Assembly (NCBI GenBank): GCA_018819515.1
Contig: JAHJPX010000007.1
Span: forward strand, 558,001-622,000
Length of the DNA: 64,000 nucleotides
Source: Gammaproteobacteria bacterium
GTDB lineage: Bacteria; Pseudomonadota; Gammaproteobacteria; Burkholderiales; Rhodocyclaceae
Direction: 5' to 3'
The stretch's first letter is position 1, and each line of letters opens with the position of its first letter. A model generated the notes under the pieces. The model made no database searches. It was not told where the DNA came from and saw nothing but the letters and a program-made list of their open reading frames with translations. Of this stretch, positions 49,118-56,740 are shown piece after piece. The position numbers and the translations under genes were made by a program.

Positions 49118-50608
49118 ATGCTGAAAATGTTTGGCAGCAAGGTCGACCATCCGCTGGCCGATCCGGAAGAAGTCCAGCGCGTCCTCAAGGAATTACCGGC
49201 CCAGGAGGCTGCTACCGCGCTCGATAGCGCGTCGGCGTGGTATGAATCCCTCATGGCGACGCCGGCCGGATTTCCGGCTGAGCGACGACTGGACCTCATA
49301 CTGCGGCTCGACGAAGCGGTGCTGCCGCATACCCGCCGCTTGGCTCGCGACTATCTGGTGGCCCCGCGCCAGACCCGCGCCCACGAATTCCGCCTTTGGC
49401 AGGTCAATCACCATTACTGGACCTTGCTGGCGGATGTTTATGAAGACACGCTGCACCGTTGCAAGTCGGACGAAAAGGCGGCAGCCGCCATCAAACCGCA
49501 AATGGCCTTATTGTCGGCGCGCCATCTCAACGCCTGCGGCAACCGCCTGAAGTGGCAACAGTTCCGTTATGGGCCGATCGCGCCCGAACTGTGGACCAGC
49601 GCCGGCGAGGCCTGGCTGGAAGCGCAGCGCGCGCAGGTGAGCGGGGTTCGCGTCAACCTTTACGGCAGCACCGGCACGACGACGCCCGAAGCCGAGTACC
49701 TGCGCATCCTTATCCTCTCTTCGTCATCGCCGGACAACCTTCTGCCCGTCGAGATCGAAATCGCCGAGCGGCTGATTGCGCATCTGCTGCCGCATTTCTC
49801 GCTCACCGACCAGGCCCGACCCGAAAACGTCTATTGGGTCGACGCCGCCAAACCGCTGCCGCCGACGCGGCTGGCGCGCATTCCCGAGATCACGCCGACA
49901 CTGCGCTTCTATGCCACCGGTTCGGCGCTGGAGACGCTCCAGCAATTGCGCAAGGCGATCGCCGCACGTGGCGCCCTGCCGGGCGAGATCAATTTCGGTG
50001 CCCAGTATTCGCCCAGGCTCGTCCTGCAGGTGATCGACCATCTTGCCCAATGCTGGGCGCCGAAGCCGCCGATGCGCAGCCATGAGCGCCGCCTCGTCAA
50101 GTCGCGCGTGACGATCGTCGGCCGCCTCGATGCCATTTGCCTGCAATTGACCGGCAAGGGTGAAGGCGAAAGTGCCGAGAGTTGGGTGGTCGAAGACGTC
50201 AGCCAGGGCGGCATCGGCGCCCAAATATCGCTGGCGGGCAAGGACTGGCTGCGCGTCGGCTCGCTGGTGGCGATGCAGCCGGAAGGCGGCTCCAACTGGC
50301 TGCTCGGTGTCGTCCGCCGTTTCGCCCGCGAGTCGGAAGCGATCGGCATTGTGGGTATCGAAACGCTGTCGAAGACCCCGACGGGCCACATCGCCGATAG
50401 CCAGGGGTTGCCGACGCCGGTGGTGGCGCTCGATCCGCTGCGGGAAGGCGGCGATATGCGCGTCGCCATGTCAGTGGCCGCCTGGGAGGAGCAAAAGCCG
50501 CTGCTGCTCGAATTCGGCGGAAAGCGCTGGCGTCTGTCGCCGGGCGCCCAGGTCGAGACTGGCGCCGGCCATGTCATCGGCAATTGCCGCGTGACGGTAG
50601 TTTCCTAG
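49118..50608 (+). CDS. Large protein with C-terminal PilZ-like domain, function unknown
   Basis: 496 residues, not recognised as a named protein. Residues 1-330 are mostly helical and lack catalytic motifs (DSASAWYESLMATPAGFPAE, RLARDYLVAPRQTRAHEF). Residues about 335-440 resemble a PilZ domain: an Arg-rich start (SHERRLVKSRV) and EDVSQGGIGAQISLAG, matching the RxxxR...(D/N)xSxxG signature of c-di-GMP binders. A diguanylate cyclase gene lies 4 kb downstream. It may be a c-di-GMP receptor whose N-terminal part contacts a partner. No transmembrane segments are visible. Confidence 0.7.
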   Translation: MLKMFGSKVDHPLADPEEVQRVLKELPAQEAATALDSASAWYESLMATPAGFPAERRLDLILRLDEAVLPHTRRLARDYLVAPRQTRAHEFRLWQVNHHYWTLLADVYEDTLHRCKSDEKAAAAIKPQMALLSARHLNACGNRLKWQQFRYGPIAPELWTSAGEAWLEAQRAQVSGVRVNLYGSTGTTTPEAEYLRILILSSSSPDNLLPVEIEIAERLIAHLLPHFSLTDQARPENVYWVDAAKPLPPTRLARIPEITPTLRFYATGSALETLQQLRKAIAARGALPGEINFGAQYSPRLVLQVIDHLAQCWAPKPPMRSHERRLVKSRVTIVGRLDAICLQLTGKGEGESAESWVVEDVSQGGIGAQISLAGKDWLRVGSLVAMQPEGGSNWLLGVVRRFARESEAIGIVGIETLSKTPTGHIADSQGLPTPVVALDPLREGGDMRVAMSVAAWEEQKPLLLEFGGKRWRLSPGAQVETGAGHVIGNCRVTVVS

Positions 50609-50656
50609 CGTCTGTTCCCAATCATCCGGCGGAGGTCGTTTCAGGCCCCGTCCCGC

Positions 50657-50680
50657 AGAAGTCAGCCGTGGCGGTACGCC
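50657..50680 (+). repeat. Interspersed repeat, short form
   Basis: AGAAGT, CAGCCGTGGCG, GT, ACGCC (one change, AGAAGT). It ends 4 bases from the mog stop. Confidence 0.9.
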
Positions 50681-50684
50681 GATA

Positions 50685-51236
50685 TCAGGCCGTTGGCCTT
50701 TGCGCCGACTTGGGTCGGAAGGCCTTGACGACGGCTTCGTTGGTCTCGATGTACGGGCCGCCAATCAAATCCAGGCAATAGGGCACGGCGGCGAAGACGC
50801 CGTCCAGCGTTTCCTTGATGGCCTTTGGCTGACCGGGCAGGTTGAGGATCAGCGATTTCCCGCGGATCGCGCCGACCTGTCGCGAGAGGATCGCGGTGGG
50901 CACGTACTTGAGGCTGACGGCGCGCATCTGCTCGCCAAAGCCGGACATCACTTTGTCGGCCACGGCCAGCGTCGCCTCGGGCGTGACGTCGCGCGGCGCC
51001 GGGCCGGTGCCGCCGGTAGTCAGCACCAAGTGGCAGCCGACCCGGTCGCAGAGTTCGATCAGTGTCGCCTCGATGGTCGGCTGGTCGTCTGGAATCAGGC
51101 GCGACTCCATGCGCCAGGGGCTGGTCAGCGCGGCGGCGAACCATTCGTTCAGCGCCGGAATCCCTTTGTCCTCGTAGGTGCCGCTCGAGGCGCGATCGGA
51201 AATCGACACCAGGCCGACCAGCAATTCCTCAGTCAT
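50685..51236 (-). CDS. mog: Molybdopterin adenylyltransferase
   Basis: A 183-residue MoaB/Mog-type enzyme that adenylylates molybdopterin before molybdenum insertion. It has LVSISDRASSGTYEDKGIPAL (Mog-type start), HLVLTTGGTGPAPRDVTPEA (nucleotide/MPT site), AILSRQVGAIRGKSLILNLPG and PKAIKETLDG. The long form and the ASSGTYEDKG signature favour Mog over MoaB. It overlaps the upstream darP gene by 8 bases, which suggests a joint transcript. Molybdoenzymes themselves are not encoded in the window. Confidence 0.93.
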   Translation of the reverse strand: MTEELLVGLVSISDRASSGTYEDKGIPALNEWFAAALTSPWRMESRLIPDDQPTIEATLIELCDRVGCHLVLTTGGTGPAPRDVTPEATLAVADKVMSGFGEQMRAVSLKYVPTAILSRQVGAIRGKSLILNLPGQPKAIKETLDGVFAAVPYCLDLIGGPYIETNEAVVKAFRPKSAQRPTA

Positions 51237-51756
51237 TGATCTGTTCCTCCAGTTCGCGCAGCACGCGGAACAGTTCGCGGTAGGCGCGCGGCGGCTTTTT
51301 CTCGGCGCGTTCCTTGATGGCGTTGCGGCGCAGTTGGCGCAGGCGTTGAAAGTCAGCCGTGGCGGTACGCCGGGCTATTTCGTCCAGCACGCCTTCGTCT
51401 TCGAGCAGCCGCTCGCGCAGCCGTTCCAGCGCATGCATGCGGGCGTTGGCGGCGGCCGAAATGCCGTCGATCTCGTCGATGGCGGCCTGGATCGGCACCG
51501 GGTCGACGTTGCGCATCAGCCGGCCGACGTACTGCAACTGCCGCCGCCGCGCCTCGTGCTTGGTGAAGCGCTGGGCGTCTTTCACTGCCTCGCGCAAGTC
51601 GTCGGGCATGTCGATCTTGGCCAGCCGCTCGGCGCTCAGCCCCACCAGACGCTCGCCGAGCGCCTGCAGGGCATCCATTTCGCGCTTGAGCTGCGACTTG
51701 CTGGGCCGCTCTGGCAATTCTGCGTCGGGGTCGTAGTCGGTGTGCACGGGTATCAT
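51229..51756 (-). CDS. darP: Ribosome biogenesis factor DarP (YjgA)
   Basis: A 175-residue mostly helical protein of the DUF615/YjgA family, associated with late 50S subunit assembly in E. coli. Visible family segments are PSKSQLKREMDALQALGERL, ARRRQLQYVGRLMRNVDPVP, RLRERLLEDEG and KKPPRAYRELFRVLRELEEQ. The start could be GTG 51774 (adding six residues). Residues 129-136 (RTATADF) come from a repeat copy, yet the spacing to QLRRNAIKERAEKK looks like that of E. coli YjgA from memory. It is divergent from pmbA, a pairing found in many proteobacteria. Confidence 0.9.
   Translation of the reverse strand: MIPVHTDYDPDAELPERPSKSQLKREMDALQALGERLVGLSAERLAKIDMPDDLREAVKDAQRFTKHEARRRQLQYVGRLMRNVDPVPIQAAIDEIDGISAAANARMHALERLRERLLEDEGVLDEIARRTATADFQRLRQLRRNAIKERAEKKPPRAYRELFRVLRELEEQIND
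51348..51371 (+). repeat. Interspersed repeat, short form, inside darP (antisense)
   Basis: GAAAGT, CAGCCGTGGCG, GT, ACGCC (one change in the 5' end). It is read from the darP strand as RRTATADFQ, the same frame as in glk. Confidence 0.9.
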
Positions 51757-51784
51757 TGTAGCTTTCGCCGCCACCCAACTCTCT

Positions 51785-53125
51785 ATGTCCGGACAGGATT
51801 TCAGCTATAGCCGCGTGCGCCTCATGGCGCTGGCGCAACAAGTACTCGCCGAAGCGAAGCGGGGCGGCGCCACCGCCTGCGAGACCGACGTCTCCGAGGG
51901 CTTCGGCCAGTCGGTGACCGTCCGCCGCCAGGAAGTCGAGACCATCGAATACAACCGCGACAAGGGCATCGGCGTCACCGTCTATCTCGGCCAGCGGCGC
52001 GGCCACGCCTCGACCTCCGATTTCTCGGACGAGGCCGTGCGCAGCACCGTCGAAGCCGCGTTGTCGATCGCCCGCTTCACCGCCGAGGACGATTGCGCCG
52101 GCCTGCCCGACGCCGAGTTGCTGGCGCGGGACGTTCCCGAGCCCGGCCTCTATTTCCCGTGGGACCTGCCCGTCGAAAAGGCGATCGACATGGCCCGCCG
52201 TTGCGAGCAGGCCGCCTTTGACGTCAGCCCGATGATTACCAACACCGAAGGCGCCAGCGTTTCGGTGCACCAGTCGCATTTCGTGTCCGCCAACAGCCTT
52301 GGCTTCATGGGCGGCTACCCGATTTCGCGCCACTACGTTTCCTGCTCGGCAATCGCCGGCGAAGGCGACGACATGCAGCGCGACGACTGGTATTCCGGCA
52401 AGCGCGATCCGCTCGACCTGGCCCGGCCGGAGACGATCGGCGACTATGCGGCGCGCCGTACGCTGGCCCGTCTCGGTGCCCGCAAGCAGAAGACGCGCAA
52501 GGTGCCGGTGCTGCTCGAAGCACCGCTTGCTGCCGGGCTGATCGGCAGCTTCGTGCACGCCGCCAGCGGCGGCGCGCTCTACCGCAAGTCCTCGTTCCTG
52601 ATCGACGCGCTGGGCAAGCAGATCTTTCCGGACTTCGTGCGCATCAGCGAACGACCGTATCTTGCCAAGGGGCTCGCATCGAGCCCCTTCGACGACGACG
52701 GCGTCGCCACGCGGGATCGCGAGGTCGTCGAAGGCGGCGTGCTGCAGGGCTATTTCCTCTCGACCTATTCCGCGCGCAAGCTCGGCATGCAGACCACCGG
52801 CAACGCCGGCGGCAGCCACAATCTGCTGGTCGAGCCGGGGCGGCACGATTTTGCGGAGCTGCTGCAAGAAATGGGTACTGGCCTCCTGGTTACCGAAGTG
52901 CTCGGTCATGGCATCAACTACGTGAACGGCGATTATTCGCGCGGCGCCGCCGGTTTCTGGGTGGAAAAAGGCAAAATCGCCTATCCGGTCCACGAAATCA
53001 CCATCGCCGGCAATCTCAAGGACATGTTCCGCGGCATCGTCGCCATCGGCAGCGACGTCGTCGTGCGCGGCTCCAAGCAGTGCGGCTCAATCCTGATCGA
53101 TCGGATGACGGTTGCCGGGCAGTAG
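51785..53125 (+). CDS. pmbA: Metalloprotease PmbA (TldE)
   Basis: 446 residues, the partner of TldD in a heterodimeric metalloprotease that processes microcin B17 and CcdA in E. coli. Typical segments are SEGFGQSVTVRRQEVETIEY, RDKGIGVTVYLGQRRGHAST, LGQ...EPPAD-equivalent stretch VPEPGLYFPWDLPVEKAI, and the C-terminal TGNAGGSHNLLVEPG and LVTEVLGHGINYVNGDYSRG. No HEXXH is present, as expected for the PmbA subunit. The start is ATG 51785. TldD is not in the window. Confidence 0.95.
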   Translation: MSGQDFSYSRVRLMALAQQVLAEAKRGGATACETDVSEGFGQSVTVRRQEVETIEYNRDKGIGVTVYLGQRRGHASTSDFSDEAVRSTVEAALSIARFTAEDDCAGLPDAELLARDVPEPGLYFPWDLPVEKAIDMARRCEQAAFDVSPMITNTEGASVSVHQSHFVSANSLGFMGGYPISRHYVSCSAIAGEGDDMQRDDWYSGKRDPLDLARPETIGDYAARRTLARLGARKQKTRKVPVLLEAPLAAGLIGSFVHAASGGALYRKSSFLIDALGKQIFPDFVRISERPYLAKGLASSPFDDDGVATRDREVVEGGVLQGYFLSTYSARKLGMQTTGNAGGSHNLLVEPGRHDFAELLQEMGTGLLVTEVLGHGINYVNGDYSRGAAGFWVEKGKIAYPVHEITIAGNLKDMFRGIVAIGSDVVVRGSKQCGSILIDRMTVAGQ

Positions 53126-53261
53126 CGGCACCGCAATAATTTTCGCGATCCGGCGCAATTAGCGTACATTGGAGCAACATGCTCGTCAGCCGACTTCCGC
53201 TCATCGTACCGGTCGTTGTGAATCTTGATGACCGGTGTGCGTTTCCAGAAGGAGAGTTTGG

Positions 53262-53501
53262 GTGGATGGAGTACTGCAATACCTTCGGCATCACGGCCAG
53301 GGGTTCGATACCGAGATTGCCGCGGCGACCGGGCTGACGATCGAGAAGGTTCGGCTGGCGATCACCAATCTGTCGGCTGACGGGGGCGTTCTGGTCTGCC
53401 GCTCGATCCAGTTCAAGGAAGGCCAGCCTGTCGAGGCCATGCTGTGCCGGGTCTCGGGCTACATACCGCCTGCCAGCCCGGGTCGGAAGCCCAAGCGATA
53501 G
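53262..53501 (+). CDS. Small winged-helix-like protein (79 aa)
   Basis: 79 residues, GTG start at 53262 placed by a strong AAGGAG seven bases upstream. The sequence VLQYLRHHGQGFDTEIAAAT and TIEKVRLAITNLSADGGVLV has the helix pattern of a winged helix-turn-helix domain, followed by the wing strands CRSIQFKEGQPVEAMLCRVS. A basic tail GRKPKR ends it. It could bind DNA as a small regulator. It lies next to a 59-residue gene that has its own strong ribosome-binding site. No named family is recognised. Confidence 0.65.
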   Translation: MDGVLQYLRHHGQGFDTEIAAATGLTIEKVRLAITNLSADGGVLVCRSIQFKEGQPVEAMLCRVSGYIPPASPGRKPKR

Positions 53502-53531
53502 CGGGCAGACCCGGGTACAACGGAGGCGCTC

Positions 53532-53711
53532 ATGCTGATACGACGTCGAATCTGGCTGTACCGCCTCCCGGGACAAGTGTTCGCGCAGCAGATCTCGTTC
53601 GAGCGGCCGGTGACGGCCGCGACAGTACGGCGCGTCCTGCAGCGCACCGTCGGTGCGCCGCTTGAACTCTGGGGCCGCGGCGTCGCGGACTCCGTGGCGG
53701 GACACGGCTAG
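53532..53711 (+). CDS. Small protein of 59 aa, hypothetical
   Basis: ATG 53532, TAG 53711, with GGAGG seven bases before the ATG. The product starts MLIRRRIWLYRLPGQVFAQQ and has an Arg-rich N-terminus, a hydrophobic middle and RRVLQRTVGAPLELW. It begins 30 bases after the 79-residue gene, and the pair may be one transcript. I do not recognise a family; the ribosome-binding site and codon use make a real gene likely. Confidence 0.5.
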   Translation: MLIRRRIWLYRLPGQVFAQQISFERPVTAATVRRVLQRTVGAPLELWGRGVADSVAGHG

Positions 53712-53951
53712 TCACTTCGGTTTGCCGGCCGATCCGCCTTTGCGTTCGGAATATTCCCTGCGCATGCGAAATTCTTCTTGCAATTGAGCCCATTGCGGTC
53801 CATAGTGCGCGCCAGCGATCCTCAAGCAGTGCTGCTGTTGTTCGGTTCAGTACCCGCGAATCCGCGGTATCTCCCTTCATCGCCCCGCCGTCTTGATCTT
53901 CGTCCTACCCGAGGGATTCCCTCTCTTTATGTATTTTTGGAGTTTCAAGAT

Positions 53952-54158
53952 ATGGCTACAGGTACCGTCAAGTGGTTCAACGATTCCAAGGGCTTCGGCT
54001 TCATCACCCCCGAGGACGGCGGTGAAGATCTCTTCGCCCATTTTTCCGCAATTCAGGCGAGCGGCTTCAAGACCCTGAGCGAAGGTCAGCGCGTTACGTT
54101 CGACGTCACCGCCGGCCCGAAGGGCAAGCAAGCCGCCAATATCCGGCCGGCCGACTAA
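53952..54158 (+). CDS. Cold-shock domain protein (CspA family)
   Basis: A 68-residue nucleic-acid-binding cold-shock protein. It has both RNA-binding motifs, KGFGFITPEDGGEDLFAHFS covering KGFGFI and DLFAHFS. It starts MATGTVKWFNDS, the family-typical N-terminus. The 240 bases before it lack an obvious gene and may include the long regulated leader usual for such genes. Two hairpins (54168-54193 and 54206-54225) follow the stop. It binds mRNA and DNA and prevents secondary structure. Confidence 0.97.
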   Translation: MATGTVKWFNDSKGFGFITPEDGGEDLFAHFSAIQASGFKTLSEGQRVTFDVTAGPKGKQAANIRPAD

Positions 54159-54167
54159 GTGCCCTCT

Positions 54168-54193
54168 GACGGCATGGCTCGCGCTATGCCGTC
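54168..54193 (+). other. Hairpin directly after the cold-shock gene
   Basis: A perfect 9-base inverted repeat TGACGGCAT / ATGCCGTCA with a 8-base loop, 9 bases after the stop and without a T-run. It may protect the mRNA 3' end. Confidence 0.5.
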
Positions 54194-54205
54194 AATACCC
54201 GGAGA

Positions 54206-54229
54206 AGCCCGGCACCCGCCGGGCTTTTT
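54206..54229 (+). terminator. Rho-independent terminator of the cold-shock gene
   Basis: Stem AGCCCGGC / GCCGGGCT with loop ACCC, followed by TTTT. The infA ribosome-binding site begins only about 14 bases later, so readthrough may set infA expression. Confidence 0.85.
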
Positions 54230-54254
54230 GTTTCTATTTTCTGGAGGCACATTT

Positions 54255-54515
54255 TTGGCCAAAGAAGAACTGATTGAAATGAACGGCGTGGTGATGGAGG
54301 TTCTCCCCGACGCCCGCTATCGCGTTACGCTCGACAATGGTCACATGCTGGTCGCCTATAGCGCAGGCAAGATGCGCAAGCACCATATCCGTATCCTCGC
54401 GGGCGACAAGGTTTCGCTGGAGCTTTCTCCCTACGACCTCTCCAAGGGCCGTATCACTTTCCGGCACATCGAAGGCAGGGGCGCCACCGCCGCGCCACCG
54501 CGTCGTCGCCACTGA
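54255..54515 (+). CDS. infA: Translation initiation factor IF-1
   Basis: An 86-residue S1/OB-fold factor that binds the 30S A-site. It reads AKEELIEMNGVVMEVLPDAR, YRVTLDNGHMLVAYSAGKMR and SLELSPYDLSKGRITFR: the complete IF-1 core. It carries a 15-residue tail rich in Arg/Pro (GRGATAAPPRRRH) that E. coli IF-1 lacks. The start is TTG at 54255, fixed by GGAGG seven bases upstream. No ATG near there fits. It sits directly behind the cold-shock terminator. Additional infA copies are common in betaproteobacteria, so this may be the second one. Confidence 0.93.
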   Translation: MAKEELIEMNGVVMEVLPDARYRVTLDNGHMLVAYSAGKMRKHHIRILAGDKVSLELSPYDLSKGRITFRHIEGRGATAAPPRRRH

Positions 54516-54563
54516 GCAGCGCCGCAATCATTTTTTTTGCAAACGCCATACCGGCGGACTTGC

Positions 54564-56528
54564 CTATCTTGAGGTGATTCGCGCTGTGTTCTGGGAAGGC
54601 GCGACAGGCATTTCCCACTCGACGCGGTTCCGTCCCAGGCGCTTGGCGCGGTAGAGCGCGGTATCGGCCCGCTGCAAGGCAGCGCGCACCGACGCGTCAC
54701 TCGCCGCCATGCTGGTCACGCCGATGCTGGCCGTGTAGTGCAAATCACGGCCGCCCGCGGGCACTGCCGAAGCTTCGATGCGTTGGCGCAAGCGTTCCGC
54801 CAGTTGCAAGGCTTCCTCTGCGGACGCGTTGATCTGTAGCACCGCGAATTCCTCACCCCCGAGTCTGCCAACCAGATCGCCTTTGCGCAGAATTTCGCGC
54901 AGCAGTGACGCCAGGTGCCGCAACACCTCGTCGCCGGCGGCGTGGCCGTGCGTATCGTTGATAATCTTGAAGTGATCGAGGTCAAGCATCATCACCGCGG
55001 CACGATGCTCCTCGCTGCGCACCATCCTGGCGACGTGCCGTTCCGCTTCGGCAAGGAAGTAGCGGCGGTTCGGGAGTTCGGTCAACGCATCGGTGGCGGC
55101 TTCTTCGCGCAACTCAGTTTCCAGGCGGCGGTGCTCGGAAATATCCCGGAATACCACTACGATGCCGCGCTGGCCATCCCCGCTGACCGGCGCTATCGTG
55201 ACCGCAACAGGGAATATGGTTCCGTCCTTGGCGATGAACCAGTCTTCCGCGTGCCGCACTTGAGCGTCCTTTCGCGTTTTGCTTACGGGACATTCCTCGC
55301 TCGGGTACGGGGTACCGTCTTCGCGATGGTGATGGATAAGCGCGTGCACGTCCTCGCCGATCAGTTCTTCCGCAGTAAAACCGAGCATGGCCAGCGCCGC
55401 GGGATTGACGAAACTGCATCGGCCGTACGAATCCAGGCCGTACACACCCTCGCCCATGGCGGTCAGCAGCCCTAGCCACGCCTGTGCCTGGCGGTCCAAT
55501 TGCCGTTGGTCCACGGCGAGGCGTCGATTGAGGAGACCAAGCCAGATGCTGAGCAAGGTAATCACGCCGACCAATGCTGCCCCAACGACTGCTTGCCAGC
55601 GGTATTTCTCCCAAATGTCGGAAACGGTAAATACTGGTGCGGTGTCGTAGGGTGGCAAGCGCAATGCTTCAAGCGTCGCGCGAACCGGTTCGTAGTCGGA
55701 TGGGATGTTGAATCCGCGGATGTTAAGTCGCCGTGCCAGGTTGCCGTCATGCGGGAGGGCCAGCAGCGCCGCCGCGACCTGACGCGCGAGGTCGCCGTCG
55801 ACGCCTGGCATGGCCGCGAACGGCCATTCTGGATAAAGGGCGGTTGTCAGGAGAAAGGGAAAATCAGGCACTTTGCGGGGGTCGAGGACCCGTATTCGGC
55901 GCAGATCGAGTTTTCCCTCGCGGGTCATCGCCTCCAGCACACCGCTACGCACGAAGCCCGCTTCGGCTTTGCCGTCGAGCACCGCGGCGACGACCCGGTC
56001 GTGCGGCATGCCGGTCTGGATCAACCGCGCATCTTCTGAAACGCGAATGTCGAGTTCCAGCAATGCCCGCGCCTGCGCCTGATAGCCGCCGAACGACCCG
56101 ATGGTGGTGGCGGCAATGGTGCGACCCCGCAGATCGGCCAGGTGCCGTATCCCTCCTTGCTCGGCGCGTGTAAAGACGACGCCCCCGAAGCTGGACAAGG
56201 CCCGTCCGTGCTCGATCGGAACCAAGGTTGTCAGCGGCGACGACATGCCGTTGCGATGCGTCATCAGCACGTAATGACCGGGGTTGGTCAACACGAAATC
56301 GACCGAGCGTTCGGCGATCGCGTTTTCCAGCGTCTCGTAGCCCAGCACCTGGCAGTCGAAACGGAAACCGTTGATCTTGTTGTTGAGGTAGTCGACCAGC
56401 GGTTGCCAGCGCAACTGCTCTTCCGCCGCAGGACGAAAGCCCAGAATGCCGATATGTACCGGCTCGGCGCCCAGGACACGCCCGGCCGCGAGTAGAACCG
56501 CGACGATGGCGAAAACGCGAAGCCGCAC
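54564..56528 (-). CDS. Diguanylate cyclase with PhnD-like sensor and PAS domain
   Basis: 654 residues. Signal/anchor (FAIVAVLLAAGRVLGAE) then a periplasmic PhnD-type substrate-binding domain (HIGILGFRPAAEEQLRWQPL to about residue 290, including FVLTNPGHYVLMTHRNG). A transmembrane helix (AVVGAALVGVITLLSIWLGL) follows, then PAS (QAWLGLLTAMGEGVYGLDSY) and GGDEF. The active-site variant is GGEEF (GRLGGEEFAVL), with the inhibitory I-site RKGD just upstream (ILRKGDLVG). It would make c-di-GMP in response to a phosphonate- or anion-like periplasmic ligand. The start is GTG 56528 after AAGGGG. A PilZ-like protein is encoded nearby. Confidence 0.92.
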   Translation of the reverse strand: MRLRVFAIVAVLLAAGRVLGAEPVHIGILGFRPAAEEQLRWQPLVDYLNNKINGFRFDCQVLGYETLENAIAERSVDFVLTNPGHYVLMTHRNGMSSPLTTLVPIEHGRALSSFGGVVFTRAEQGGIRHLADLRGRTIAATTIGSFGGYQAQARALLELDIRVSEDARLIQTGMPHDRVVAAVLDGKAEAGFVRSGVLEAMTREGKLDLRRIRVLDPRKVPDFPFLLTTALYPEWPFAAMPGVDGDLARQVAAALLALPHDGNLARRLNIRGFNIPSDYEPVRATLEALRLPPYDTAPVFTVSDIWEKYRWQAVVGAALVGVITLLSIWLGLLNRRLAVDQRQLDRQAQAWLGLLTAMGEGVYGLDSYGRCSFVNPAALAMLGFTAEELIGEDVHALIHHHREDGTPYPSEECPVSKTRKDAQVRHAEDWFIAKDGTIFPVAVTIAPVSGDGQRGIVVVFRDISEHRRLETELREEAATDALTELPNRRYFLAEAERHVARMVRSEEHRAAVMMLDLDHFKIINDTHGHAAGDEVLRHLASLLREILRKGDLVGRLGGEEFAVLQINASAEEALQLAERLRQRIEASAVPAGGRDLHYTASIGVTSMAASDASVRAALQRADTALYRAKRLGRNRVEWEMPVAPSQNTARITSR

Positions 56529-56740
56529 GATTAACCCCCCTTACATAATCTATATGTTACGCCGAACCGGAGCGTGCTCAAGTTGTGCCGGGCGGCCTGG
56601 CGGCGGTTCGGGTACGGAGCAAATGCGCCTCATTGTGGTTTTCCGAAACGTCGCGCTTCGACAATATAGATGGGTGTAGTATCGGCGAGCGGTTTTGCTT
56701 CGGGCCGAATTTATTCAACCCAACAACGAAGGAGACAAGT

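Noticed and set aside
53712..53815. A short minus-strand frame ending EFRMRREYSERKGGSAGKPK
   Set aside because: No convincing start codon or ribosome-binding site; it might be a gene remnant but cannot be supported.
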